Shown here one piece after another: positions 44,173 through 54,957 of a DNA stretch of 64,000 bases. The notes beneath the pieces are model-generated. The model saw nothing but the letters and a program-made list of their open reading frames with translations, ran no database searches and was not told the origin of the DNA. The stretch is taken from positions 133,246,029-133,310,028 of the forward strand of contig OY757015.1 in NCBI GenBank assembly GCA_963580285.1, given 5' to 3'. Every line of letters begins with the position of its first letter. Position 1 is the stretch's first letter. The position numbers were made by a program, and so were the translations under genes. This DNA comes from Lucinisca nassula. Taxonomy: Eukaryota; Mollusca; Bivalvia; Lucinida; Lucinidae.

Positions 44173-44985
44173 GACACCAATGCTACATACACGTTTCAAT
44201 GTCGGTGACCAGTTTGTTCCTTACAAGAAGGGTTTTCAACATGTATGGGCATGGCTGCCATCTTGGTCATGTGACTCCAATCCTAGTATGAATAAATTTT
44301 CATTGTCTCCTCCCATAGAGACGCCGCATATTATTCAGTTTCAATCAGCCCATCATTTTTGATTGGAGAAGATAAACATACTGCATCTGGACCATCCAGG
44401 ATCAAGATCACTACATTACCTAGAACGTTTACATAATACCAATTCTGGTGCCATAGGCTACAACAGAATTTTAAAAAAAATCACTGTTTTTGCCTTTTTC
44501 CCATACAAATGTCTTAGTGGCCAACGTTGACCTTGACATAGATTGGGTCAAGGTCAACTGAACGTCACCAAACTTGGTAGGCCCAAGTCCGTAATGCAAC
44601 ATAGCAAGTTTCAAGGTAATCGGCCATTTGGTTCCTGAGAAGAAGATTTCCAAAGTTTTTTTTTTCACCATATACGGGCTGGTGGCCACCTTGGATAAGT
44701 GATTCCAATCCAACAAATAAATTTTCATTACCTCATCCCATAGAGGCCTCACAAAGGCACTGAAATGACAGATTCTTTGAGAAAATCATAACACTGTGAA
44801 ATCTTACAGAAAACCTTTCTAAAAAGAGCTTAAAATTTAGAAAGGTAGTTCTGCAAATTCCAATATATGATATGTTTGCAGATGTCTATGGACCGGTGGT
44901 ATTATGAAACGCCATTCGATGTTTCAAATTTTTGAAAGAAACTATTTACGTTTTCAAAACCAAACATTAAAATTCAAGTTTTAAC
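44173..44985. repeat. Old CAAGGTCAACTG / TGGCCACCTTGG-type repeat
   Basis: It has CATGGCTGCCATCTTGGTCA, CCCATAGAGACGCCGC and GTGGCCAACGTTGACCTTGA segments in two diverged repeats (44240-44350 and 44640-44770). It is non-coding. Confidence 0.5.
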
Positions 44986-44989
44986 AATG

Positions 44990-45790
44990 CTACTGTCCAT
45001 AAGTAACAGTTTTTGTGCGGTCGATTTTGGACACCTCTACCCAAAGATACTCTATGGGAAAGAGATCGGAGGAGAAAGGCTGGCTAGTCCAGTATATGAG
45101 TTCCATTGGCTTGAAGACATTTTTGAGTGAGTACGAACAGCACTATGAGCCCGCTCGTAATTCTTCTGGATAAGATATCCCGGATTCTGAGCGTAAACAA
45201 ATAAATGGAACCATGTGAGGCCGAAGCACTTGATTGATGTAACGTCTCGGTGTTCAATCCACGTCTCAGCTATGATCTTGAATGTTCTTAATGACACTAA
45301 GCTGCGTTCGCTAACTACACGCAATAGCTCGCCACACAATTACGCTTATTTCACCCGATATGTCATGCTCTGTTACGCACGCGTCGCCTCGGCATACCTT
45401 ACACCTATACGTCGAAACACCCGGAAACGACAACCGGAGTGATCCACGCTGAAGTGCGATTTGTCACTGAAACGCATATGTCAGTCGCTTAGACGCCAAT
45501 TTACGTATTTCATGCACTAGCGTAAGTGTTCCGTACTGTGTCGACGCGTTAACTTTGGTCACGACAGGGACGTCTAGCTCTCAAACGTGCATCGCATAAG
45601 GGCGACGATCAGTGTTTATTAGTCGGTAGTTGAGACTCCTTGTTTATCTACAGGTACAGTGTAGCAGCTGCCGGCGGAAATCTGTTTCGCATATGTGTCT
45701 GGCGGTCGAATCGATCTTGACGTACGGACGTCGGTCTTCCGCTACGTCGACGTCCATTAGCGTCTTCTGTATATAGTAGGATGTCACTTC
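44990..45790 (-). pseudogene. Tc1-type transposase remnant
   Basis: Read on the minus strand, the DNA-binding region (GRPTSVRQDRFDRQTHMRNR) lies near 45700-45750. The catalytic segment HMRFSDKSHFSVDHSGCRFR is encoded near 45421-45480, with the first aspartate in FSD. The final segment PFSSDLFPIEYLW is near 45030-45075, with the catalytic glutamate in PIE. Frameshifts and stops separate these parts. The order and spacing match Tc1-family DD34E transposases. No inverted ends were located, and the frame is dead. Confidence 0.75.
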
Positions 45791-47299
45791 AATAGACGAT
45801 AGATCACACACATGTGTCACTCAAAATCAGAGTCAACGTCATCCGCTTTCCGACCAGCTTCTAACTGTCCAGGGGCACGCTTACGATCCGTTAATGAAAA
45901 ATGTTGCAATACGCTCTCACTAAATGCTTTTTTGAGAACAAATTTCAGTTTCTTCTTTTCTAGGCATGACCTTACATTACACATCAAAAGTTTGATCCTG
46001 AACATGTGGTTTCTATCCGTACTGGTGTGAGGGTGGTGCACAGGATCGACGTGGTCGGACTGGTAACCCGACGTCACGGTTGATTGATTTAACGTTTTTC
46101 GCTTAAGGGCATGGTGCCTAAGCGTGCTGTAATCGTTTGGTTTCAGAATCAAAGCATTGAGAGTGTGGGGTGTAGGTTGGAGTAATAGGCCTGGGCTGAG
46201 ATTTAAACTGTTTCATTTAATTCTGAAAATCCAAACAAATAGTGAAGATTTTGATAAGAAGACGAGTTCGGCAGCGTCTGATCTTGGTCTACACTGTTTG
46301 CCAAGCTCACGCTATGATTCCAGGATAACCCTCTTCCGTCTTATGGAATACCCCGATCTCATTGCGGCTATTTTCTACAAGACAAAAAGTTATTCTGACA
46401 AGTCAGTGATAGTCACGTAGACATGAGCACTGAAGCGCTTTTCTTTCTATCAACTTCGGGTCGAATGCCAAACAAGCAACCCGAACATAGCCGCGTCGTT
46501 TGTCAGTGTTGGGTACATGTAAGTGTTATCTGTAAAATCTGCACATGAATCAAATATAGGATCTGGTAATCAATGTAAACTCGGTTCAAAAGCCACACAA
46601 GACGGTGCTGATCTTGTTCTACAATTTTTGCATTAGTTACTAACATCTTAAGTTTAAACGAATCAGTCCAAGTCCCCGTTCACGACCAGCCTGCATTTAG
46701 AGACAATCGGCATGAGTGTTGTCAGTGCTTTGATGTATTCACTGCCTTTGGTTTCTGGAGTGCACTCTTCCATCACTGAAGTTGGGCTCATCCATTCTGC
46801 TAAATATAAGGCACCTAGAATTATATCACAGGACATACACTAAGTATCTGTACCATATTCCAGGGTTGAAAGGGAAGCCTTTCTTTTCAATTTCTCCATG
46901 CAAAGTCAATATACACCTAAGTTGTAACTCACCTAAACTTGACCTCGAAAGTTAGAAAGAAAGCCCATTAATATTCTTGTCTACAGCTGACCTCGTCCAA
47001 CAGCAGGCTGGTCTTTAAGGATTAAATATTGACAGCACTGATAGAAAACAGTGTAAAACCTGAGCAGACTGCTGAGCAGACGCCGCATTGATCTGGGTAT
47101 ACCCGTCGCATGATGCAGCTGATTCATATGAAATGCTGAATCGTCAAGTCGCCTGCTACAAAAGTTTGTATTACGCTTACAGGATAACTAATACGCTTGT
47201 ACAATTCGGATTACTGCGCCAAACCGGATTACATTTTGTGCGGACTCATATCTATGGCGGTCAAAGCCGGAAGAAAAAGCCTGAATTACTTTAAACGTG
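45791..47299. other. Mostly unassigned stretch with a MITE fragment
   Basis: A basic 111-codon minus frame (45817-46152) shows no motif. A piggyBac-MITE-like GCAGCGTCTGATCTTGGTCT lies at about 46272-46300, and a related GCAGACGCCGCATTGATCTG lies near 47075. No gene is supported. Confidence 0.4.
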
Positions 47300-48090
47300 C
47301 AGCACAGAATAGACAAATGGAATCTGTCATTAAAATGACATAAAAAATCAGCATGATCTTAGTAGGTGATGTAAAGGCAAATCCCGGATACTTCTACAGA
47401 TATATCAATGGCCAGAAGAAAGGCAGGCAAGGTATCCCACCCCTTAGTAAAAGAGGAGGGAACGGGGTTGTTGAATCGGACTCCGAAAGTTGGTCAATTC
47501 AATGAAGCGTTTAATAAAACTGAGTTCAACGAGGTTCCATTGACTGGAAGATCGGCCCCTTTCATGGAAAATATTGCTGTAACCTCGGCGGGAGTGTTCA
47601 AGTTACTTAAAGCTAACGCTTAAGGACCTGATGAGCTTCATCCTAGAGTCCTGGTGAGTTATGTCCAGTTTTTGCTCATCTTTTCCAACAATCTCTCGAT
47701 ACGGGTGAAATCCCCAAAGAATGGCTCCTATAGAGACATGGATCTAGCTCGTTATTATCGCCCGGTGTCACTGACCTGTGTTCTATGTAAATTGCTTGAA
47801 CACATAGTCTGCTCAAACATCATGGCCCACTTGGATGAACATAAACTTTTGTAAGACAGACAACATGCATTTAGGAAAAGGCATAGTTGCGAAACACAGT
47901 TGAGCACGGTTATCAATGATAGGGCAAAAATCTTGAACAAAGGCGGGGGATGGGGGTGCAGTTGGACACATTTATTCTAGACTTCGAGAGGGCTTTTGAC
48001 ACCCAACTTCATGAACTACTTAAATCCAAATTATTTGGTAATGGAATTGGGGATAAGACTCTCAAATGGATAGATTCCTTACCTTGCTTG

Positions 48091-48372
48091 GCCCCCGCCC
48101 ATCGGGGCTTGAAGAAATATATGGGCTGCACGATGCTTCCACGCAGAGCTAAATCTGACCCGCACACGAGTACTGGTAAACCGCTTAGAGGAACTAAAAG
48201 CGATGCGAGTCGGACCGTCCATGCTTATAAACCCTATTTGTTTCATTGGGCGACAGGGCTTGAGATGTCATTTCATCTCAATGTCGGGTAAAAGTCCCAC
48301 AAAATTAGAAGCAACGTCTCCAAAATGACCTTTACAGTGTTGACAGGGACGTTAAACCTCAAATCAAACAAA
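48091..48372 (+). mobile_element. SINE-B inserted in LINE copy B
   Basis: The flanks ATTCCTTACCTTGCT and ATCCTTCCTTTGCT are imperfect target duplications of LINE sequence. The identical LINE-SINE junction occurs inverted at 54957-54958. Confidence 0.9.
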
Positions 48373-48865
48373 ATCCTTCCTTTGCTACAGGAAACAGTGT
48401 GTTGTTGTTAATGGTGAATCTTCAGTATGGGCGCCAGTTTTATCTAGAGTCCCACATGGGAATGCTCTTGGTCCGCTGCTATTCTCCCTGTACATTAATG
48501 ATATTTCCACTGACATTGACTCAGAAATAAGACTGTTCGCAGACGACTGTGTTTTCTATCGGGGAATCAGAGATACAGGCACTCAATGAAACTTCAGAAG
48601 GATATAGATAGATTAGGATGTTGGGCACGAAAAACTGGGCATGAGATTTCAGCCCATAAAATGCAATATTATGCAGATACATGTAACTAGGAAGAGAACA
48701 AATAAAGTTGAGGCTGCATACACCTTAGGGGGAACTGCCCTCGAAAATGAGAATTCCATTAAATACATTGGTATGACAATCACACACGATTTGAGATGGA
48801 ATACACACATTAGCAACAAGTGTACTAAAGCGAATACATGTAGAACACTTTGTTTTTTGGTCGAT

Positions 48866-49996
48866 GGCAAACGGAATTTATGCAGTTGTCTACGTGACCA
48901 TCACTGATTTGGGCAAACCAATTTACATGTATTAATAGAACTTGAAACGTTGCGCTATTTTTACCGATGCAACAAGAGCTATCTATAGAGTCTTGATAGG
49001 AATCGTGTGCTGGATAATACCCAGATCAGACGCCGCGAAATGTGGCGTCTGATCAGCCGGTTGCACAGGAACTTCACTGTTTGCTTAAATAGTGACATTT
49101 GAGGGTTAAACGAAATAGTATAAGAATGCCAGGTTGCTCACGTAATGTAAGAAAAACAATATCTTAATCCAGGCCACGCTGTCACGTGACGTCTTTCGGA
49201 ACATTCTATTTATAAAACTGTTACACAAATGTATGACAAGTCAAGTAAAAATAGACTTTTCGCACTCCTGCTAAGAACTTAATTTCAGAACCCTGAAATG
49301 TTTAAGTGCAAAAATGAGTAGCCCAGACTTTATAGGGGGTACCGTTATTAGACATACAGCGTAGACCAAGATCTTATATAGAGTACATTGCTTCTGATCA
49401 GGTCGGCATTGTTCGCCATATGTGTGCAACAACAGTTTTGAACATGATTCAGGGCCGTACGCAGACTCTCAAAAGTGGCGGGTTGAGGATGCGAATTTCA
49501 GGTATTTTGCAGAGGGTGAAAAACTGTATGAATCTGGGATAATTTCCAAAAGATGGGAGGGGCTACGTTTGCACCCTCCTCAATCTGTTGAACAAAATCC
49601 AAGTACCATCCTAAGACGTCAGAGCGCAGCGTAAGAAGAAAATTCTGGACTGTGCTCGTTTGTTTGATTTAAGGTTTAAAGTCCCCGTCAACACTGTATA
49701 GGTATTTGGAGACGGTACTTCCAATGTTACGGGACTTTCAGCTCTGCGTGGAAGCATCATGCATCCCATCTATTTATCCAAGTCCCGATGGGCAGGGGCG
49801 GGTTGACTGTGCTCGTGCACTTGGGCATTGGCAAACAGAATCTACATAATCAGACGCCACATAACGCGGTGTCTGATCATCTCTATTGTGCTTGCTCAAA
49901 GTTAAACGAACAGTTCGAGTCTCAGCTCAGGACTATTTTCCCAACCTACACTCAGAGACGATCGACCCACCAGTACTCTCAGTGCTTTGATTCATA
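48866..49996. mobile_element. 1.13-kb interruption of LINE copy B
   Basis: The LINE alignment stops near 48865 and resumes at 49997. The stretch holds family 3 MITE hairpins (CAGATCAGACGCCGCGAAAT near 49021; AGACGCCACATAACGCGGTG near 49852), a deleted reverse SINE-B (49657-49801) and otherwise unassigned DNA. No clean ends were found, so this may be several events or a rearrangement. Confidence 0.5.
49657..49801 (-). mobile_element. SINE-B copy with internal deletion
   Basis: The tail (GTTTGATTTAAGGTTTAAAG) and the head (CCCGATGGGCAGGGGCGG) are present. About 150 bases of the middle are missing. Confidence 0.8.
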
Positions 49997-50359
49997 AGTG
50001 TCCTCAGGATGTGAAAGAGACAGCATATAAGGGACTTGTTCGCCCAATGTTGGAATATGGTAGTTGCATCTGGGACCCAAGTGGAGTGGTCCTTAATGAA
50101 GAAATGAAAAAAAAAAAAGTTCAGAACAGAGCTGCTAGATTTGAACTGCTTTGAAACTGGGAGCATGACTGGAATTCTAGGAAAATTAAGATGGGAGTCT
50201 CTCAAGAAAAGCAGAAGAGCCAGTAGGCTCATACCCTTATACAAAGGTCTAAAGGGTGCTGCCAGCATTCCAACAGATGACCGTGTTCCCTCAGCTAGGC
50301 ACTGTAGAAAGCACCATTCAATGTATGGGGCACCGTTTTACTATTTAATCCGTATTTAT

Positions 50360-50876
50360 GGATATCTATAATTATTTATGGATATCCATAATTTGAATTA
50401 TGGATATCCATAATTCGAATTATGGATATCCATTATTATTTATGGATATCCAAAATTATTTATGAATATCCATAATTCGAATTATGGATATCCATAATTC
50501 GAATTATCGATATCCATAAATCGAACTCAATTAATGATATCCATAAATCGAATAATGGATATCCATTATTCATTTATTAGGTTTATTTGCAGAGTTGAAT
50601 TATGGATATCCATAATTCGAATTATGGATATCCATTATTCGGCTGATTTATGGATATCCATAAATCAAATAATGGATATCCATAAATCGAATTATGGGTA
50701 TCCATAAATTGATTTATGGATATCATTAATTTAGATCGAAATATGGATATCCATTAATCGAATTATGGATATCCTTAATTCGAATTATGGATATCCTTTA
50801 TTCGGCTGATTTATGGATATCCATAAATCGAATTATGGATATCCATAATTCAACTCTGCAAATAAACCTAATAAAT
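50360..50876. repeat. Palindromic GGATATCC array (left)
   Basis: Many copies of AATTATGGATATCCATAATT with variants ending AATCG or ATTCGG are arranged every 22-45 bases. Each copy is itself a perfect palindrome, so the strand can fold repeatedly. Confidence 0.95.
50572..50876. mobile_element. 305-bp inner element with inverted ends
   Basis: ATTTATTAGGTTTATTTGCA continuing to GAGTTGAATTATGGATATCC is at 50572, and its exact complement ends at 50876. The same GGATATCC units fill the interior. It is either a nested relative of the outer element or the mobile unit that seeded the array. Confidence 0.7.
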
Positions 50877-50943
50877 AATGACTTCTCCCTGGAATGACTG
50901 GAGGTAATGTAGGGTAGGCTGAGTGATGGCCTATGGTGAATGA

Positions 50944-51068
50944 GAGATGTGTTTTGTTTGATTTGAGGTTTAACGTCCCCTTTAATACTATTTAGGTCAT
51001 TCTGGAGACGTTGCATCCAATTATGTTGGGCATTAAGCCTTCATTGTGATGAAATGACATTTCAATCC
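50944..51068 (-). mobile_element. SINE-B 3' fragment
   Basis: Only the tail-proximal part is present (GTTTGATTTGAGGTTTAACG to GAAATGACATTTCAA). It ends directly against a SINE-A. Confidence 0.8.
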
Positions 51069-51070
51069 CG

Positions 51071-51353
51071 CCGGCCTCGATAACTCAGTCGGATTCGCGT
51101 CTGACTGGTGGTCAGGCAACATTCTTTCGTGTAGATTGATCATGAAATATTTTCTACGGTCATTCTCACCCTTTCGCTGATTCAAGAAGGGCAGTTGTCA
51201 GTTTCTGACGAAAGAATGGGCACTGTACTGGTTAACTGCTTACGTATAAGCCTGCCCAGAAAAAAGTGTGGATAGGTAAAATGACCGGCCCAAAAATGAC
51301 CTAAATTAGTGTTGACTGGGCCGTTAAACTCAAATACAAACAAACAAACAAAC
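51071..51353 (+). mobile_element. SINE-A copy
   Basis: The head is tRNA-like (CTCGATAACTCAGTCGGATT) but lacks the B-box part. The body CAACATTCTTTCGTGTAGAT and the tail GGGCCGTTAAACTCAAATAC with (AAAC)n are present. Confidence 0.85.
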
Positions 51354-51356
51354 ATG

Positions 51357-51535
51357 TATATACACAATGGAATTCTGCTATTACGACCACCTAAAATTAA
51401 GACTATTTCTGCTTTAAAAAGCTTATTTAGAAGGGTGCAGTTATTCTTTCTTCGTGAATTCTGCACACAATGTCCTATGGTCAGGGACCACCTTTGGAAC
51501 TGTTCAAAAGTGGTCTTAATATAGGAAGTATACCG
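51357..51535 (-). mobile_element. Tc1/mariner-type MITE, family 1, copy 4 (partial)
   Basis: It shares GACCACCTAAAATTAAGACT and GGTCAGGGACCACCTTTGGA with the other copies. The outer ends are worn. Confidence 0.7.
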
Positions 51536-52179
51536 ACCATGTGCTCCAGAAAGCCTGCACGGATTGCCTGTTTGGATCATTATAATATTACGTCCGACTT
51601 TCAGTCTCCTTAGCAGAGGTATATTATGGGATGCACCCCACAGTGGAAACGAAACTGTGGGGTGCATGTTGCACCCTACAGTATACTTTGCAGCCCACAA
51701 CGTTTGCACCCCATAATTATTTAGGTAGTGTCTATTTTTTTAAGATTTTTACCCCTGCATATAATAACGGTTTAGGTGTGTAGGATTAAGCTTGGTGGGA
51801 TACCTTTAAAGTGAGTTAAACATGCATGATTTATATTTTACTTCCAAAGAAGGGTCATCATTGTGGGGTTCACCCCAGGACACTGTCCAACAATGGACAA
51901 TGTGTCTGTATACAGTCTGGGCTGCAGCCGTCAAATTTGGAAGCTAGTCCAATTAGTTAATTTGCACTGTAAAAAACGTATGCATTCTGCGGTGCAGCCC
52001 TCAGTGCAAAATCGCCCCACAAGGTACCATATTCTCTACCGACCATCCCACTATGTACCTCTGGTAAGAGCGCAGTCCTCATAGAGGTGATTCCATATGG
52101 ACAGGATGCGTTGGCCGGCATTTCCTGATCTTACGGCTGGTTCCGATATTTAACTGCACACGTGGAGGACGTTCAGCGT
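51536..52179. other. Interior of the 2.24-kb element, unassigned
   Basis: GTGGGGTGCATGTTGCACCC foldbacks (51620-51710) and GCAGCCCTCAGTGCAAAATC text suggest further repeat content. A 73-codon frame (51863-52084) is unremarkable. Confidence 0.4.
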
Positions 52180-52326
52180 ATGGCGTCCGTTGCTTTGGAA
52201 GCCTTACGGGCTGTAAAGGCTGCACGGCAGAGAGGTCCCTTTGACTGGCCATCATCTCCCAGCGACGATGAAGACCTTGAAGATATTTACATTAAACAAC
52301 CACGTGTCTTAGGGAGAAATCATTAA
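52180..52326 (+). CDS. Small open frame of unknown function (48 aa)
   Basis: ATG 52180 to TAA 52326 encodes a short protein: a helical, basic start (MASVALEALRAVKAARQRG), then PFDWPSSPSDDEDLEDIYI and a basic end. The serine/acidic cluster resembles a CK2-type site. The frame is open for some codons upstream, so it may be the tail of a longer lost protein carried inside the 2.24-kb element. No family is recognised. With its length and context, chance cannot be excluded. Confidence 0.3.
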   Translation: MASVALEALRAVKAARQRGPFDWPSSPSDDEDLEDIYIKQPRVLGRNH

Positions 52327-52334
52327 ACCAAAAG

Positions 52335-52535
52335 CTTTGGCGGTGATTGATAGATATCCATAATTCGAATTATGGATATCAATAAATCGATCGGAATTAA
52401 GGATATCCATAAATCGATTTATGGATATCCATAATTCGAATTATGGATATCCATTATTCGGCTGATTTATGGATATCCATAAATCGAATTATGGATATAT
52501 CCATAATTAGATTTATGGATATCTATAAATACGGA
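52335..52535. repeat. Palindromic GGATATCC array (right)
   Basis: It has the same units as the left array (CCATAATTCGAATTATGGAT and ATTCGGCTGATTTATGGATA) leading into the right inverted end. Confidence 0.95.
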
Positions 52536-52837
52536 TTAAATAGTAAAACGGCGCCCCATATCAATGGCGTTTCAGACCCTTACTGCAAGAACTGATATTT
52601 ATAAAGAATCGTTCTTCCCCGGAACCATTAGAGATTGGAATCCCCTCCCGATTCGATTATTTCGACAGGATTGTGCAGCTAAGTTTACCTCTTTAGTGAG
52701 AGCTAGGGGCTAACTTCCCATATCACAGGTACTGGTGTATGAATGTCATTTGACGTGTCACCAGTAACAATTCTGATTCTGAATCTGATTGGTTTTGGAA
52801 AGTTATGCGCACTCATGTAAACACACTTCTACTTATA

Positions 52838-53012
52838 ATAGGAGCCTCCGTGGTGCAGTGGTTACGCTACTCGCCTTGTAAACCAGGGATCGCAGGATCG
52901 ATCCCGGGCTTCTCCAGACTTTCGGATGAGTCTTTAAAACCGAGGTCCCGTCTCCGTATTCAAGACCTTAGCTGTTGGTGGGACGTAAAACTCAAACACT
53001 CACTCACTTCTA
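52838..53012 (+). mobile_element. SINE-D copy, tRNA-derived head
   Basis: GCCTCCGTGGTGCAGTGGTT (A box) and GCAGGATCGATCCCGGGC (B box) with a CTTGTAAACC loop resemble a threonine tRNA, but the ends do not pair. The body CTTTCGGATGAGTCTTTAAA ends in a GGGACGTAAAACTCAAACAC tail with ACTCACTCAC. A reverse copy lies at 54456-54618. Confidence 0.8.
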
Positions 53013-53149
53013 CTTATAAAGGGGAGTTTACAAGGATGATTAGTACATGGACTTGTTAACATGACGCAGAATACGGGTGGGACCTAAGAAAGGCATGTCT
53101 ATTCGGGGGAATAATCACATAAACTGACCTAAACCCTTGCGTCCAGTAA

Positions 53150-53240
53150 AACGGGCGCTTAAGTTGGCAAACAATGTAGGCCCAGATCAGCCGACGCAGA
53201 AAGCGGCGTCTGATCTGGGTCTACATGAAGCTGTTGGTAA
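53150..53240. repeat. PiggyBac-MITE core hairpin
   Basis: GCCCAGATCAGCCGACGCAG / AAGCGGCGTCTGATCTGGG is the family 3 hairpin without TTAA ends. A further one lies at about 60715-60775. Confidence 0.6.
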
Positions 53241-53301
53241 ACAGACAGCTATGAATTAAAGTTATATCGACACGTCATATCGATGTCGGCACGACGTTTG
53301 T

Positions 53302-53302
53302 C

Positions 53303-53364
<62 letters not shown>

Positions 53365-53365
53365 G

Positions 53366-53405
<40 letters not shown>

Positions 53406-53448
53406 CCATTACCGCAGGTGTACATTACATACACTCTAGGTTTGCAGG

Positions 53449-53481
<33 letters not shown>

Positions 53482-53511
53482 CCTATCTATCTATTCTATC
53501 TATCTATATAT
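53302..53511. repeat. (CTAT)n microsatellites around a duplicated SINE-C end
   Basis: About 25 CTAT units lie at 53302-53403. A 46-base piece of SINE-C 3' end follows, then about 15 more units (53450-53511). Confidence 0.95.
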
Positions 53512-53512
53512 C

Positions 53513-53795
53513 TACCATTACCGCAGGTGTACATTACATACACTCTAGGTTTGCAGGATGAAAGCTTACACAGTGATCATGTAATTACGGTAGGGACCTT
53601 TAACCTGCACAGGGGACAGGGGCCTCCAGTTAACGTCCCGATACGAAGGACGGTGCACTTTATGACATTCATCTCTGCAAATGATGCCAATGGAGCGTGT
53701 TCGGACACCGAAATTTTATCGCCGCTGCCTGGGATCGAACCCGGGACCTCTAGCATCAGAGGCAAGTACACTAACCACTGAGCTATCACGCTCCA
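53513..53795 (-). mobile_element. SINE-C copy
   Basis: On the minus strand the head GTGATAGCTCAGTGGTTAGT starts near 53790 and the body ends in TACACCTGCGGTAATGG followed by (GATA)n. The 3'-most part is also present as an extra copy at 53403-53449. The tRNA-like head is not a functional tRNA. Confidence 0.85.
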
Positions 53796-53919
53796 TACCA
53801 ACGACGTCCGTTACCAACGACCTGTTAACATATAAATAGGTAAGCCTTTCCCACATCAAGTTGAACAAACCTACAGTAGGACCCACGAGTGTTACGGTTT
53901 GAAAGTGTGTATTTTTTTT

Positions 53920-54196
53920 TTTTTTTTTTTTTTAATTGTTTTTAACTCAGGTTTAACGTTCCCGTCAACACTATTTAGGTCATTTTGGAGACATTGTTTC
54001 CAGTTTTGTGGGACTTTTACCCAACACTGAGATGAAATGGCATCTCAAGCTCTACCGGCGAATGAAACCAATACCTAGGCTTATATGCAAGGACGATCTG
54101 ACCGGTTCACCAGTACTCATGTGCGATGGGTTTTAGCTCTGCGGAGAAGCACCATGCAGTCTAATCTGTTTTTCCTAGTCCGTTGAACGGGGGTCC
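53920..54196 (-). mobile_element. SINE-B copy, diverged
   Basis: A reverse copy with a preceding T-run (53912-53932) and a worn head (GTCCGTTGAACGGGGGTCC). Confidence 0.8.
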
Positions 54197-54261
54197 TCGA
54201 AAGTGCTACACGCTGCACGTTTGTCCTTCTACGGGATGAGATACTCTGTCACTACATTATA

Positions 54262-54301
<40 letters not shown>

Positions 54302-54350
54302 TATTTTTTTATTTTTTTTTTTTTATTTATTTATTTATTTTTATTTTTTT
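54262..54350. repeat. (ATT)n and T-rich low-complexity tract
   Basis: About 13 ATT units are followed by a T-rich stretch. The hydrophobic frame across it is an artefact. Confidence 0.95.
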
Positions 54351-54455
54351 CAAATTGTCACAAAATAGGCAACTCACAAAAGGCGAGGTAAACACATTTA
54401 AGAGGGTAAAATATTGTGTTTTCATACGTCGTTCGGCAACCGTAGTTCTCTATGT

Positions 54456-54618
54456 CTATGGTGCGAGTGTTTGAGTTTTACGTCTCACCAACAGCTAAGG
54501 TCATACGGAGACGGACCTCGGCTTAAAGACTCATCCGAAAGTCTGGAGAATTCCGGGATCGATCCTGCGACCCTTGGTTAACAAGGCGAGTAGCTTAACC
54601 ACTGCACCACGGAGGCTT
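54456..54618 (-). mobile_element. SINE-D copy
   Basis: The reverse complement of the 52838 copy: GAAGCCTCCGTGGTGCAGTG head near 54618, CGCAGGATCGATCCCGG, and the GTGAGACGTAAAACTCAAAC tail. Confidence 0.8.
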
Positions 54619-54639
54619 CTAAGATGTCTATGGTGTAGG

Positions 54640-54957
54640 TAGGTAGGTAGGTTTTGTTTGCTTGTTTGATTTAAAATAAAACGTCCCCGTCAACACTGTA
54701 GAAGTCATTTTTGGAGACGTTGCTTCCAACTTTGTGGGACTTTTACCCGACATTGATATGAAATGACATCTCAAGCCCTGTCGCCCAATGAAACCAATAG
54801 GGTTTATAAGCATGGAGGGCCCGACACTCACACCGCTTTGCCTGGACAGGTTCAGATCTTCTAGCGGCGGTTTATCAGTACTCGTGTGCGGGTCAATTAG
54901 AGCTCTGCGTGGAAGCATCGTGCAGCCCATACATTTCTTCAAGCCCCGATGGGCGGG
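54640..54957 (-). mobile_element. SINE-B copy fused to LINE copy C
   Basis: A reverse full-length copy. Its head abuts LINE palm sequence at exactly the same base as the SINE in LINE copy B. Confidence 0.9.

Larger units (their letters stand above)
50324..52560. mobile_element. 2.24-kb element with 36-bp+ inverted ends, 6-bp target duplication and GGATATCC palindromic arrays
   Basis: The left end TATGGGGCACCGTTTTACTA and the right end (in reverse complement) TATGGGGCGCCGTTTTACTA continue identically through TTTAATCCGTATTTAT. There is one mismatch in the first 36 bases, and similarity extends beyond. TCAATG flanks both sides (50318-50323 and 52561-52566), and the LINE reads across the site without it. 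Subterminal arrays of TTATGGATATCCATAA lie at both ends. The centre contains SINEs, a MITE and a small open frame. No transposase is present. I do not recognise a named superfamily. Confidence 0.85.
47300..52785 (+). pseudogene. CR1-like LINE, copy B, split by three insertions
   Basis: Segments 47331-48090, 48373-48865, 49997-50323 and 52561-52785 align in order with LINE copy A: linker and finger (TGRSAPFMENIAVTSAGVFK), palm (QLDTFILDFERAFDTQLHEL), thumb (TITHDLRWNTHISN), a C-terminal domain (YKGLKGAASIPTDD) and the terminal ATTCTGATTCTGAATCTG. Between them sit a SINE-B, a 1.13-kb stretch and a 2.24-kb inverted-repeat element. Stops and small deletions are present throughout. The nesting gives an order of events: the LINE first, then the insertions. 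Confidence 0.85.
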
